Counted from the first letter of the stretch, positions 1 to 11,330 are shown. The stretch: 64,000 nt of DNA from Aspidapion aeneum (GCA_963576565.1 OY755042.1:13494262-13558261), one strand, 5' to 3'. The notes: a model not told the origin generated them from the sequence alone. Numbers and translations are program-made.

Positions 1-660
1 ATCGGCTGGCAAAATTTTTATTGAGTTATCATTTTTTAAGGATACTAAAGCTTGTTTTTCTTCTTTTGAGATATTTTGTTTAATCTTTAAAGGTTTTTCC
101 AAAACTAATTTTGATCTAATTCTAAATTCATTAGCAACTTCTTCAGGTAAGCTTTTTGCTACTTCTTCAATACCTATTACAAAATCTAACCTATTAGGAT
201 TTTTTGGGGGTAAAGCAAAATTTAAACCTTTTGAAAGAAGAGATTTTTCTGAAACTGTTAAAACTTTGTCTGACATATTTATTACTGTACGCTCTAATAA
301 GTTATTATTAATATTAAAATTCAGATGATTTTGTAATTGTTCATTTCTTAAATTAATAAATTTATTTACGTGAATATTTTTTTGTTGGTTAAAATGAAAT
401 AAGTAACTATTATAGCAACAATTTAAAATATGATCATAATCAAAAAAGGATACGTTTTCTTCAATTTCATGTTTTAAATTTTGAATCTTATTATTCAAAG
501 ACCATTTTTCATATCTATGAAATTGAATTCTTTCTCTTAATAAAGCAAAACTTGTTCTTTGCAATATTCTTTCACTTCTGTTACTTCTAAATGGAGGTTT
601 TAGTCTAAAACTCTTTGGAATAATATCATTCTCTCTACATCTGTAAAGAAAGGTCAAACT
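1..660 (-). CDS. Penelope-like retroelement, N-terminal part (partial, runs off window)
   Basis: One minus-strand frame stays open for about 219 codons from near 657 to the window edge, with no internal stop. It reads like the region just before the reverse transcriptase of Penelope-like elements. It has an 'NDIIPKSFRLKPPF' block, then 'LTVSEKSLLSKGLNFALPP', then 'KEEKQALVSLKND' and 'SIKILPAD', which in this family sits directly before the first RT motif. The RT core and the GIY-YIG endonuclease would lie to the left of base 1. No start codon is convincing; the frame opens into AT-rich sequence near 660, which suggests 5' truncation. A 20-base stretch at 679-700 (ACAAACATATAGATTTTATT) recurs at about 18,631, beside the large palindrome. 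The family call is from recognised motifs. Whether the copy is intact cannot be judged. Confidence 0.8.
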
Positions 661-1264
661 ATTTATATAAAAAAAAACAAACATATAGATTTTATTTCCT
701 AGCATATGTTAATACTACTCTTAATAGTAGACTAAATTTATAAAAAAGCTGCAAAAAGGGTATATTTTTTAATATCTGGCATAGTAGTACCTATGACCCA
801 AAGCTAAATTTTCATTCGAGGATCCCTAATTTTCCGGCTTCAGAATCCAAGATGACGGCCCCAAAATTTATAAAAAATATTAATTCCCTGTTTTAGGGGA
901 AATAAAATTAATTTTGGTGGATTCACTTTAAGAGACCTACTTAATTTAAAACTGTAAAAAAATTTGACACCTGTCACTTTAAGACAAAATGGCAACTATA
1001 TTTCCAAAAATCGTTTTCCTTTTCGATAATTCCTTTAATTTTTGTGCGATATTTATTTTAGACACCTCATTTTAAAGCTAATGACCAACTTTTTAAATCA
1101 ATTAAGAAAAAAATTTGTTCTCCAGCCAATACAAAGATGGCGCTTAATATGTCAAAAATAAAAGAGACCCAATTTAATTTTTACAAAAAAAATATATCTG
1201 GATTTTATCAGGAGTGTATTTATAAAAAGTTACAATTTTAAATTGTTTAATAAAATACAATATA
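661..1264. other. Unassigned AT-rich spacer
   Basis: No open frame or repeat structure that I can name. It contains short 'CCAAGATGACGGC'-type words near 848 that recur in the foldback repeat at 3.4-4.9 kb and near 58.06 kb, so parts are probably old repeat sequence. Confidence 0.4.
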
Positions 1265-1445
1265 AAATAAATGGACGGACAGAAATAATATACATACACA
1301 TACACAGACAGACATCACGACGATATTGCTTGGAAAAGTTAAAATACATCTAAATAACACATTTTTGGCGTTATCTCAAAAAAAAAAAATCGCCGAAAAT
1401 AATACCTTCTCTAGCCATTGCTACGCGGGCTAGGAAGGTAAAAAT
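1265..1445 (+). repeat. Family B interspersed repeat, copy 1 (5' truncated)
   Basis: This is the 3' part of a repeat seen six times in the window (also about 5,045, 11,826, 28,583, 39,250 and 51,584). It contains a short AC/CAGA microsatellite followed by CATCACGACGATATTGCT. It ends in a hairpin formed by CCTTCTCTAGCC and GGGCTAGGAAGG around ATTGCTACGC (about 1,410-1,439). There is no coding capacity. The 3' hairpin and missing terminal inverted repeats suggest a non-autonomous element, possibly Helitron-like, but no superfamily is proven. Confidence 0.6.
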
Positions 1446-2999
1446 CTTTATTTATGTAGTCATATTCTAAAAACAATATAAAGACATACAAAAAACGCGG
1501 AAAGAAGCAAGCTTGATTTCAGGACCACCGTGAAAATTATTAAATATTGTCGTAACTAGTTCTCGAAAAAAACAATTCATTAAGGGTAAATTATCTAAGC
1601 CTAAACTACTTTAAGCCTATTAACTTTGAGTTATAAACAGAGTTTACAATGTAAAACTATTTTTTTGGCAAATAAAAGAAGCAACCTACTAAATATGAAA
1701 TTTGTGCGTGGGATATTTACTGAGGCTAATTAAGAGGGAGCTTTGCGTATGGCATATATTGAGCGCGTATGGGTTTTGAAATAACTCTTTTGTGGGGATA
1801 GTGTTCAATATAAAGCGGTTAAGTCTGTGGAGGCCGTGCAGAGTTATATCGGAATAAAAATATTAAATATTGTAGGCCGAAATCTAATTGTAAATTTTGA
1901 AAGTTTTGAAAATTTTACAGTCCGCCCTTGTTAATAACAAACAACAATATTATTTTTTCTTCTTATCCAAGAAACACCAATGAGGCAATAATTTAAATCT
2001 CTAAATAGATCAAGGTAAAAAATTGTGTGTGCTTACGACCACACGGCAGAAGTGTAAACTTCAACAAGGCGAAATAATTAATAATACTGTCCTTCATCTG
2101 CATCATCATATCGCTCGCTGAATGTGTCTTTCACAGTTAGTCGACTCGAGCCGACTTCACCCGAATGAGTGTTAGATAGCCGTGCCTGACGGCTCAGTTC
2201 AATTTAGTACCCACAAAAACTGCTAAACGCGCCTAAAGAAGTTTACTCTTCAAAAATTCGGGAAATTAGATAAAAAAATATCAATGTCTGAAAATGTACG
2301 AAAATAAGTCCTTATTTTTACATATTTTAAAACTGGTAGTAAATCTTCGAATGGACACGCAACGTGGAAGGAACGGAAAATTTAATGGCTTATAGTTACG
2401 CTGTGCTACATGGAACAAAAGGGTTGAAAAGAAGTTATTTATCCATAAGTTCGTCTACTAAATTAAAATAAGAAATGCACACAAAACTGAACCACTAACC
2501 TGGTTTTCTCCTGCAGTCAGTCTCGGGGATCCACTAGGTCAGTTCTAGTTAAAGCTAACATGGGCCCAAACCATTACCATACCCAAATCAAGTCTTTAAT
2601 TGGAAAAATTTACGTTATTATATAAATTTGTGTTTTGTCTCCTTGTTTCTCTGCACGCGAGACTGGCAGGCGTCGCAGTGCACTCCGTCTGTGTTCCCGC
2701 GCGAAATTTGAAATTGGAAATAAAAATTAAATTTGAATTGAAAGAAAAATAATTCATTTATAATTAATATTTAAACAATATTATAATGTTGAGTTAACAT
2801 AGGAAAAATCCACACTTTACATTGCGCGCTGAAATCATACATAAAAATAAAACCAACCAAATCAAATATTTAAAGAATTAGTCGAGAAAGACTACAGATT
2901 TTGTTAAAAATTTACATTCTTAAACCAATAGGTAGAAAACATATTTATTGGGACTTGGGACTTACCTTTAAGTAAAAATTTTTAGTTGATATCTTAATA
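1446..2999. other. Unassigned sequence
   Basis: No coding frame of note. The segment at about 2,050-2,720 is more GC-balanced than its surroundings. It contains a pyrimidine tract plus CAG near 2,505-2,516 that could be a splice acceptor, but no open frame follows it, so I make no gene call. Confidence 0.4.
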
Positions 3000-3190
3000 C
3001 AGTCGAACCTCTATAACTCGAACCTGAAGGGACAACCAAAACAGTTCGAGTTATGGAGAGTTCGAGTTATAGAAACTCGAGTTACATAGGTTAAAATACA
3101 TACATACATAAAAAGTGCAGGGACCGCTTAAAAGGTTCGAGTTATAGAGGGGTTCGAGTTATAGAGGTTCGAGTTAGAGAGGTTCGACTG
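3000..3190. mobile_element. pogo/Tigger-like MITE, 191 bp
   Basis: The left end reads CAGTCGAACCTCTATAACTC and the right end is its imperfect inverted copy, finishing GAGGTTCGACTG. TA dinucleotides at 2,998-2,999 and 3,191-3,192 form the expected target duplication. Several internal repeats of TTCGAGTTATAGAGG occur. CAGT(C/A)GAACCTC-type ends with TA duplication are typical of the pogo/Tigger branch of Tc1/mariner. It is non-coding, so it would need a transposase in trans. Confidence 0.75.
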
Positions 3191-3206
3191 TATATTACTA
3201 CTTGCT

Positions 3207-3390
3207 GGCCCGTGGCGTATATAAGAGGGGGCATGGGGCCGAAGTTAAGATTTTTTTTATTTATTTTCCACACATTTCATTATTACAAACATAAAATAGC
3301 GTAAAATACGGCCTCATGGGGTCTTGCACACCCCCCCCCCCCGCCCAAAACTGTCTCGCCCCCCCCGAAACTTTTTTCTATCGCCATCTC
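3207..3390. repeat. C-run repeat with GTGGCGTATATAAG end
   Basis: Starts GTGGCGTATATAAGAGGGGG, has a central AT-rich block, then long C runs (3,329-3,366) and 'AACTTTTTTCTAT'. A close relative lies at 19,472-19,640 and a partial one at 19,640-19,720. The ends suggest a hAT-type MITE (GTGGCG...), but target duplications were not clear. Confidence 0.45.
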
Positions 3391-4945
3391 AAAATCCAAG
3401 ATGACGGACAAAATTAAAATGTACCCTTCAAAGATGCTCGTTTATTCTTGTGTTGCGAACATGTTTTATTGATTTTTTTAATTAGTAAAAAAGATACATT
3501 CTTGCTACGCACAACAAGGTAAGAACCAGCAAAATCGGTTAGATGGTTTTAAAAAAATATATTTTTGTTTCAACCATTGTTTTGCATATTATACGATTGC
3601 CTTGCCAATCATGTCTGAATTTATTTCCCTATAAATTCATTACTACTGAACCGATTTTGATAAAATAAAAAACATCCTGGTTTGAATTGAATTTTTTTTA
3701 AAGATCATGATCAAAGTTTATCGCCATCTTAAAATTTAAGATGGTGGACAGAATCATACTTGATCCTTCAAAATGGCATGTTTATTCTTATTTTACGAAA
3801 ATGTTTTAGTTGTTTTTTTAATTAATAGTAAAGCACTTCTTTTCCCACACAAAGAGGAACAAATTTGTAAAATCGGTGTGATGGCTCTCAAAAAATCTAT
3901 TTTTGTTTCAACCATTGTTTTATAGATTATACGATTGTATTGCCAATCCTGTTCGCATTAATTTCCTTATAAATTCGTTATTAATAAACCGATTTTAGTG
4001 AAATAAAAAAATCATGGTGAGAATTGATTGCTCGTTAAAGATTTTAATCAAAATTTTCCGCCATCTTAGAGTTTAAGAGGTCGGACAGAATCATACTTGA
4101 TGCAATGAAATCGTATAGTTTGTAAAACAATGGTTAAAACAAAATCAGATTTTGTAAGAACCACTTTTAGTGGTTTATACCTTGTTAAGCGAGGAAAAAG
4201 TAGTCCTTTTCTTTCAATTAAACCAAGACTAAAACATTTTCGCAAAATAAGAATAAAGTTGCCTCTTTAAAGGGTCAAATATGATTCTGTCTGACATTTT
4301 AACTTTTAAAATGGCGGCACATTTCGATTATAATCTTTAAAAAACAATCCATTCTCACCATGATTTATTCTTATTTTACTAAGATCAGTTTAGTAATAAT
4401 GAGTTTATAAGGAAATGAATGCAGACAGGATTAAAACAAAAACAGATTTTTTGAGAACTACCACATCGGTTTTAGTAATCTGTACCTCTTTGTACGGTGG
4501 AAAAGTAGTGCTTTTCTATAAATTAAAATAAAAGCTAAAACATTTTCAGAAAATAAGAATAAACACGCCATTTTGAAGAATCAAGTATGATTCTGTCAGC
4601 AATCTTAAATTTTAAGATGGCGATAAATTTTGATCATGATCTTTAAAGAGCAATCAATTCTCACTAGGATGGTTTTTATTTCATTAAAATCGGTTAAGTA
4701 GTAATAAATTTATAAGGAAGTAAATGCAGACATGATTGGCAAGGCAATCGTGTAATATTCAAAAAATTCAATGGTTGATTTTGCTGATTTGTAGCTTGTT
4801 GTACGTGGCAAGAATGCTCTTTTACCGATTTAAAAAAATATTAAAAAAATAATTAAAACATGTTCGCAACATAAGAATAAACGAGCACCTTTGAATGGTA
4901 CAATTTAATTTCCTCCGCCATCTTGGATTTTAAAATGGCGGACAA
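3385..4945. repeat. Foldback repeat of about 1.55 kb (inverted, each arm a tandem pair)
   Basis: The left half (about 3,385-4,110) and right half (about 4,120-4,945) are imperfect inverted copies centred near 4,115. For example ACACGCC-type and CGAGCA-type words around 'AAGAATAAAC' match 'GTTTATTCTT' on the left. Each arm is built from two or so units of about 340 bp, delimited by palindromic CCATCTTAAAATTTAAGATGG-like blocks (near 3,400, 3,728, 4,060, 4,310, 4,610 and 4,910). There is no coding capacity. The architecture fits a foldback-type non-autonomous element; the superfamily is unknown. Confidence 0.6.
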
Positions 4946-5043
4946 AACAATATATTTATTTATCCTAAACTCTAATTAATTCTCTGCCAAATGTATAGTT
5001 CAAAAGTTATTATATAAATGTCCGGTTTTTTTTGGCTCACCCG
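4946..5043 (-). repeat. Repeat ending TATACCGGGTGAGCC, copy 1
   Basis: On the minus strand this begins TATACCGGGTGAGCC then AAAAAAAACCGGACA. The same sequence occurs on the plus strand at about 57,128-57,250, where the next downstream sequence is again a GTCCGCCAT...CCAAGATGGCGG block. The two loci therefore preserve the same repeat junction. Confidence 0.5.
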
Positions 5044-5044
5044 G

Positions 5045-5346
5045 TATATTCCAAAAACCGCATATTAATGCGATGCTCGATTCAAAAGTTAGCATTTTTT
5101 ATAATTTTTAATTGTCAAAAAACTGCCATTATCATTAATGGATATTGACCAAAGTTTAATCAGCTCGTTAGAGTGCCGAACAATATTTTACCTGAAAATT
5201 TTATGAAAAGCAGTTCAGCGGTTCAGGAGCTATCGTGTTACGAAGAGACACACACACAGACATCACGATGATATTGCTAAGATAAAATACTTCCATATAA
5301 CACATTTTCCTTCTCTAGCCATTGCTGCGCGGGCTAGGATGGTACA
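5045..5346 (+). repeat. Family B interspersed repeat, copy 2
   Basis: Begins near TATATTCCAAAAACCGCATA, passes through 'AGCGGTTCAGGAGCTATCGTGTTACG', a short (AC)n/CAGACA tract and CATCACGATGATATTGCT, and ends in the CCTTCTCTAGCC/GGGCTAGGATGG hairpin at about 5,312-5,342. It is nearly full length relative to copy 3 at 11.8 kb. Non-coding. Confidence 0.65.
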
Positions 5347-6530
5347 AATTGCATATCCTTTTGACTGCTCTTTACCTTCCGCCCAAACTTCTGAAAATAT
5401 TTTCCCTTCTAAATTATATTGTCTCCGATAATATTGCAAATTGTCAGAACTGTAACAGGGTGACTTCTAACGCTCATCTCTGGCTTCCAGAAGAACCGAA
5501 CCTGTAACATAATTTCGACTTTACCGAGTAATCCTCCACCTACGCAGCCAACCCTCTAACTGTACAAATGCTGTCGTAAGAAGTTTTTTCGTATTTTTTC
5601 TCCTATAATTTGACGTCCCGTCCCTTAGAACGTATCCCCTATACAAACCACACCTCTTGGTGCTTCTCTTACATTATTATTATTCAAAAAAGTAGGCAGT
5701 TTTCTATATTTAATAGCTAATTATGTTATTAGTTGCAATCATCGTAGTTGTTCAGCATAAAAATTGTCATCCTGTATGCAGTCAAAACTCTTTTGCGGTC
5801 GCGAAACAATAATATGAGTGGTGTAGACTTCACAGAAAGCTGTGCATCGGAAATGAATGACATACGAGCATCGCTAAACAGCTGAGCAGACAAGATAGCC
5901 ATGCATGCTATGGCCGATTTATTATAACAAATGACTGTCTCTTGGCGGCTATAAGCGACTGTCTGTGTGACACCGACGACGGTAATTTGTTTCATGTTTT
6001 TAAACCAATTAGCTGAATTAATATTTAACTTTTACCCTATCTCCTTAGATACGCTTATTTCCACGTACCCACGCGCATGTGGTTTAAATCTAAACATAGT
6101 TAAATAATTATCCAGGAAAATTATGTAATTTTAACAGCCGAAACAGCTCCTCGGATTGTATTTCAACTTAACATAAATTATACATACAATACCGCAGCCA
6201 ACGATAAAGACTGGCCATGGCGCGTTATAGGCAAGTCGGCGGTCACGTGATCTTAGGAGTCCCAGGATTCTTATTGTATTTCTTAATATGTTTTTACCCA
6301 ATTTAAATAAATTAACAAAAATATTTTGTTCTTTTTTAGGCAAAAATTGAAAAATATATTTTGCTGATATATGTGTTTGTTATGGATAAAAGAACTGAAT
6401 CTATAAAATAAAAAATTATACAAAATTTGCACTCTAATATCTTCAGGTACATATATTAGGTACATAATATCGTTAGTAACTTCAAATCTATACAAGTCTT
6501 TCAAAATTGGACATATCAAACCTAAGCTTT
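5347..6530. other. Unassigned sequence
   Basis: No recognisable gene. Short open frames here have no codon signature or recognisable motif. A GC-richer patch at about 6,195-6,260 includes GGTCACGTGATCTTAGG, echoed by CGGTCACGTGATATTTCC near 7,557, suggesting an old dispersed repeat. Confidence 0.4.
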
Positions 6531-6534
6531 TAGT

Positions 6535-7250
6535 TTTTTAATTTTTGTCATCTTTGTCCGAGTTCTTATTCAAAGATTTATTAGCAGACACTAAATCATT
6601 GTGTTTTTTAATAAAATTATTTAAAAAAACTTTACATGTCCTTAAACTAATTTTTTCAAGCTTTGACAATAGTTTTTCTCGATAAAAACACTCGCTAGAG
6701 TTATCTGAAGAAAAATTTTCAATATAAAACATTTCACAATAATTTATTAAAAAGAAACAAGCGATTTTGTGAATAAGTGAGATGGTTTTCACATTCAATG
6801 AACTGAATGTAGTGGTCGTCAATAATTTTTTGAAAAATTACCCAGCACAAAGTTTAATATATATTTTATTAAAGTGTAAGTTAACTACCAACTCATGTTC
6901 TTTTAAAAGCTGTATCTTACTTTTTAAATATTTCACACTACCAGAGAGATTACTATCTGTTAACAATATTTTACAAATCAGTATTTTAATGTTGCGAGGG
7001 TGCGAAAGACATATTACCTTAGAATTGTAAATTGACGTGTGTGCACTGGACTGGATAAACAAAGATGAAGCCAACATTAAAGTGTATTCACAATATCTTC
7101 GATTCTCAGGTTACCTTTTCAAGAGACCTAATTGTTCAATAAGAAATGACAACTGAACACATTTTTCACTCTCACTATTGAAAATGTCACTAAGGATGTC
7201 TATTACTTGATCAATCTTATCCAAGATCTTATCAGTTACCACTTCTTTCC
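6535..7250 (-). pseudogene. Possible P-element/THAP9-like transposase remnant
   Basis: The minus strand shows coding-like stretches in shifting frames. About 7,235-7,095 reads as a charged helix-rich segment ('KILDKIDQVIDILSDIF'). About 7,070-6,840 contains 'ICLSHPRNIK' followed by 'HELVVNLHFNKIYIK'. About 6,820-6,540 ends with 'DKDDKN' and a stop. A 'LPHPR..I' block followed by a hydrophobic '(L)LDEIYIK' strand is typical of the catalytic core of P-element-type transposases; here the expected acidic D appears as N. The stops and frame changes make it a relic. The assignment is tentative and rests on two short motifs; a different transposase class is possible. Confidence 0.35.
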
Positions 7251-7384
7251 CGTTTGCAACATATTAGGTTTCCGTTTTATAGTTGGACCGACAAGGAACA
7301 ACACTAATTACACGTTCGCGGCATTGTTTATCTTATAGGTATTTTCTTTATAATTTACTCATTAGCCATTCATTATTTTAACGC

Positions 7385-7610
7385 AGCCCACTACAGTCTT
7401 TTTCGTGGGCTGCGTTATTTTAATAACTTTGATAAAATTCACATAAAATTCGTGCCCGAATTAAAAAAAAGTCGACGTAAACAAACATACCAAAACTGAA
7501 CACCCACATGTTTTATAATGACAGCGGGCCGTGAGGCTTTTTTTGTGAGCCTCCTACGGTCACGTGATATTTCCGCGCCCGGGCCGGTCTTTCTCGTGGG
7601 CTGCGATACA
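7385..7610. repeat. Repeats of TCGTGGGCTGCG
   Basis: ACGCAGCCCACTACAG and TTTTTCGTGGGCTGCG (7,381-7,415) form a hairpin, and a further TCTCGTGGGCTGCG occurs near 7,592. The intervening GC-rich patch contains CGCGCCCGGGCCGG. No coding content is visible. It may be the remains of a small inverted-repeat element. Confidence 0.35.
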
Positions 7611-7849
7611 ATACGAACAGCAACGTCACAAAAAATAGTATTTAGGGTCCATCCCCCGACTTTTTTTTCGGTTCCATAGCTTAAAGCTTTTCTTAATATA
7701 ATCATAATATGACGTAATAACGAACACTTTAGGCTAAGTAACGAAAAAAAAAGTCGGTGCGACGGGCTATTAAATACCTAAGTACTTAATAAATTTGAAA
7801 TAAGTAAAGTGAAATACATAGTACCTATTTAAACACCTACCTACTTAAT

Positions 7850-8205
7850 CATAACAAAAACATTTCATGTAAAAAAAGCTAGGTACGCGAAAGTGGTTGA
7901 GATAAAAGTAAAGCCAAGTTCTCCAATACAAATTTCAAAATGAAAGGTTCTTATTAGTTGGGAAATGTTTTTTTTAACTTTGCTCTTTCAGCCAAACTTC
8001 TTTATGTTTAATTTAGCACTGTGCCTAAGAGACATTTGCAATGCAATGCAATAGCCAAATTTAGAAAAACATTTCCAAACTAGTAAGAACCTTTCATTTT
8101 GAAATTTGTAGATATTGGAGAACTTCGCTTTATTTTATATCAATTCTTTTTACGGAATACCACTTTCGCGTAATTGGCTTTTTTTACATGAAATGTCTGT
8201 TATGA
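7850..8205. repeat. Family D foldback repeat (arms of about 120-130 bp)
   Basis: The left arm (about 7,850-7,975) runs from CATAACAAAAACATTTCATG to 'GGGAAATGTTTTTTTTAAC'. It returns inverted at about 8,060-8,205 ('AAAAACATTTCCAAACTAG' to 'CATGAAATGTCTGTTATG'). The spacer is about 85 bp. Single arms recur at 27,730-27,875 and 53,695-53,845, the latter two with further shared sequence at 27,875-28,235 and 55,062-55,300. Non-coding. Confidence 0.6.
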
Positions 8206-8285
8206 TTTCACACCTTTTTTAATGGATTTTCATAAATTGACTTGTTATTTTACGCATATGTGTTGTAATAAATTGATTTCAATTT

Positions 8286-8558
8286 TTATTTAGTTATTTT
8301 AAATTTCCATTTGTGTGCATTCTTTCTATATCGGCTGCAAAGATTATTTTGTGTTGCCTCCATCTTCAAAATTTCAGATAAGTTTTGTTGGAGCCTTGGA
8401 CCGGTAAACATTATGTTATTTAGGCTGACATTTGCTGTTGATTTACTTGAAGCATCAAACACAACTCTTATTTTTTTGGTTGTGCTATCCATTTTAAATA
8501 CTGCTTGGTGTCGATAGAATTTACCTTCATTTAGATTATAAAGCGATACTTTTCTCAT
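8286..8558 (-). pseudogene. BEL/Pao reverse transcriptase, N-terminal fragment
   Basis: The 90-codon piece contains 'YRHQAVFKMDSTTKKIRVVFDAS' in two adjacent blocks, then 'SLNNIMFTGPRLQQNLSEIL'. This is the conserved start of BEL/Pao RT (fingers region, RVVFDAS). After a frameshift the next words are those of the first catalytic block ('IEKM'). The fragment ends there, before the YxDD box. It cannot be catalytic. Confidence 0.8.
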
Positions 8559-9149
8559 GTGTCCTAGTTTTAAGTATTCTTGCTTTGAGGTCAGGTTTCC
8601 TGGAAAAGCGGTTTTCTAAGCTTCTTAAACGGGCAGCCGCTCTAAATTTTAATTGTTCTAGTTTATGAATACATTGTTTAAATGGAATTCTGACTACGAA
8701 TCTTCACCTCGATAGGTAGTCTCGTCGTAAAATATTTCACACATTCTGTTATTTCCTGACATGTTCTTTGTATCTGGAAGTTCTTCCAACTAAGCTGGCT
8801 ATCTTCTTTATGTTTGGAAATTATACTGGTTATTTGAAGTGGTACCTACTTATATAATAATTTGATGCTACAGCTCCAGATACTATCCATGCCAATTCAG
8901 TACTTTACTTAAAAAGACCTTTTTTGGGGTTTTGAATATCATTTAGAATGATATGTGTGTACTCTCTCCCAGTATCGCATCAATTGGACCTGGTTTCATA
9001 TAGGTCGGATCTGCCAAGATTTCATTCTCATAGTTTTGGAAGGACTAACATATTTATTTTAAGTGGGAAGTTGCTTGGAAAGCGTGGTATGATATGCAAG
9101 TCTATTGCAGAAGATCAAACTTGTGAGTTGCCATCTCCTATGCCTGAAA

Positions 9150-9350
9150 TTTCTGCCCTGATTTTTTGACGTGAAAGATTGAGGCGCTGCTTCTTCTGTG
9201 ATGAAGGCTGATTGTGACCCTTGGTCAATAAGGACACGTGATTATTGGTTTGTGGATGCTGTTCCTATGTCAGTCAATGCTGTGACCAGTAATACATTTT
9301 CTTCTTTGTCTTTTACGTAATAGTCTGAAGTATTTTGTCTTGGTTGTTAC
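9150..9350 (-). pseudogene. BEL/Pao aspartic protease remnant
   Basis: The minus strand reads 'VLLVTALTDIGTASTNQ', an in-frame stop, then 'VLIDQGSQSAFITEEAA'. BEL/Pao proteases carry D-S/T-G-S at this position. Here the motif is DQGS, a substitution of the residue after the catalytic Asp. With the stop just upstream, the protease is dead. Confidence 0.7.
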
Positions 9351-9399
9351 CTTTGATCGTTTCTTCTTGCGTTAAAGTAAAGTGAATTTCGCTTATCAT

Positions 9400-10775
9400 T
9401 TCTTATTGAATTCTGATTCAATGAGTTGCTAAAGTTTCTTTGGTAGTTTTCATTTTGGAGGATTGTATGATGTTGCTTTCCGCAGACATTCCATGTGAGA
9501 TTGCTGTGGCATCTAGTATTTATCTCATGGTTAAGGTAATTTCAACAAAGGTTTTTTTCATTAAACAAATTGATTTCTTTTTTCTACTGATAGTCTTCTA
9601 AAATTATGGCAGTGGTATATTGAATGACCTTTTGTGCAATATAGGTGGGTTGAATTATTTCTGTGAGTCGAGCTGGTTGAACCTTCATTCAAAGAAATTC
9701 ATAAATTGTTCGTAGGCTTGGATTTTGTTTGTTTCGGAATCCCATTTCCGACTAAGCAATCGGATGATGATCGGACCTCAGGCATGTGTGTTGATTCCTA
9801 TGTTTTCTAGTTCTCGAGTACATTTTTTTGGATCATGTAAGGGTTTCAACTTCTCTGTGCTTGCGTCAAAAATGGTTGGACGGTCCAATAACTTGTCAGT
9901 TTTCCCATACTGTTTCGTAGTTGTTCTCAGTAGTTGTCAGATGTTGAATAAGTCTGGCAGCTTCTCCTCTTACATGCGTTTTTAGTAATTGTATCTTTTC
10001 TGCCTTGAATAGGTGTTCGGTATCGTGAACTACTCGTAAAAAGACATCATGGAAGGATGTCCAATTTTCGTAGCCTCTGTGAAACCTCGGAACAAGTAGG
10101 TACTTGTGGTGACGCTAGATGTTTTTTAGTTCAGATTGGTTCTGTCTAGTGTGGTTGCTGCTGACTTGAAGACGGAGCATCGAAGGTTCTTCTTAACAAT
10201 TTTTCTACTGTGTCTTTATAACGACAATTTTTCTACTGTGTCTTTATAACTTGTCTGATAGGCATGGAATATGTCTTCTTTGAAGTAAGCATTTGTAAAT
10301 GATTCTTCATTAACCATAATTTCTTTATGTAATTCTTGAATTCCTTCCCATTGTTTTGATAGTTTTTAAGTTGAAACTCATATCTTATTGTAGATTTTGA
10401 GTCAGTTAACTCTTCTTTGATTTGGTGGATTGTTCTCTCTAGCTCACCGTATCTAAGACTTTATTTTTTCAACAGTGAACGTTGTGAATTTTTTTGTATT
10501 TCACCTCTAATTCTTTCAGTGTATATTTTGCAACCTGAATTCTTATCCTTAATTTGTTGTAAGAATTGCTTCGTAAAGTACGAGTGACTTGGATCTTTAA
10601 AGTTACTCAACTGAAGGTCATTGTTTCGACAGTTCTTCCATAGTTCTTCAAGTTTTGCAAGTTTTTGCTTTACATATTGTTCGGTTTTTCGAGATTGGGA
10701 ATCTTTTTTACAGTTAGGAAACAGTTGTATAATCCGCTTGCCTACTTCTTCTTGTTGAGCAGCAAGTGTGTTCAA
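9400..10775 (-). pseudogene. BEL/Pao gag (DUF1759-type) pseudogene
   Basis: A 104-codon open piece (10,775-10,461) has a charged coiled-coil-like region with 'LEELWKNCRNNDLQL' and 'SYFTKQFLQQIKD', typical of the N-terminal half of Pao gag. After stops, the minus strand at about 10,100-9,890 reads 'RFHRGYENWTSFHDVF', 'AEKIQLLKTHVRGEAARL' and 'NNYETVWEN', a clear DUF1759 signature. Near 9,490-9,440 'VCGKQHHTIL' is the CCHC-like knuckle preceding the protease. At least three frame changes separate these pieces, so no functional gag can be made. Confidence 0.75.
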
Positions 10776-10783
10776 TTGTTACG

Positions 10784-11330
10784 CTATGCTGATTGAATGC
10801 TTAACGGATTGCTGTAGGACTTCTTGGAGACTGCTACTGCTACGTGGCTTCTGCAGTACTTGTTGGGACCACTGGTGGTTAGCTCAATGCTCTTGGGCTT
10901 GCTTGGACCTCTGGGACCTCTTGTTGGGACCTTTAGGTGCTGATTGATCGCTACTGGGCTTAGTTGTACCTCTGGGGTCGGTTGTTGGTATGTCTGGGTG
11001 CTGAGTGGCCGCCACTGGACTTGCTTGAACATCTGGGACCGCTTGTTGGGCTTTTAGGGTGTTGATTGATTGCTAGGCTTAATTTACTTTTGTTACGGCT
11101 TGTTGGGACCTGTGGATGCTGCCTCATTGGTTGGCCTGTAGGATTGTAGTTGGTGGGATGTCAACTGAAAAATAGTTTGATAAAAAATTGATGTACCGAA
11201 GATATATTTAATGCTTTTGCCGCTCGATGGGACCTCTCAGTGCTAAATGGTCGGTAGGCTTGGTTGAACTTCTGGAACCGCTTGTTGGGACCTCTGGGTG
11301 GTGTGGGTTATATTAATTGCCAAAGCAACT
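10784..11330 (-). pseudogene. BEL/Pao gag N-terminal repeat-rich leader
   Basis: The minus strand is rich in Pro/Gln/Ser-Lys words (for example 'VPTRGPRGPSKPKSIEL') within an 82-codon open piece ending at 10,784. At DNA level the plus strand repeats a unit around TTGTTGGGACCTCTGGG (near 10,859, 10,920, 10,985, 11,044, 11,099 and 11,280) every 55-80 bp, i.e. a degraded minisatellite. It lies directly upstream of the recognisable gag block. It is probably a low-complexity N-terminal extension of gag, which is expected to be intrinsically disordered. Confidence 0.5.

Larger units (their letters stand above)
8286..11330 (-). mobile_element. Decayed BEL/Pao LTR retrotransposon (gag-protease-RT fragment)
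   Basis: Reading down the minus strand, gag, a zinc-knuckle remnant, the aspartic protease and the start of reverse transcriptase appear in the BEL/Pao order. No LTRs were found. The 3' side stops abruptly at about 8,286 in the RT and abuts sequence next to the family D foldback. RT after the first catalytic block, RNase H and integrase are therefore all missing. Multiple stops and frameshifts show an old copy. Confidence 0.8.

Noticed and set aside
2050..2720. Possible host exon with splice acceptor (TTTTCTCCTGCAG near 2,504)
   Set aside because: No open frame or donor site accompanies it, and similarity to any known protein is not apparent.
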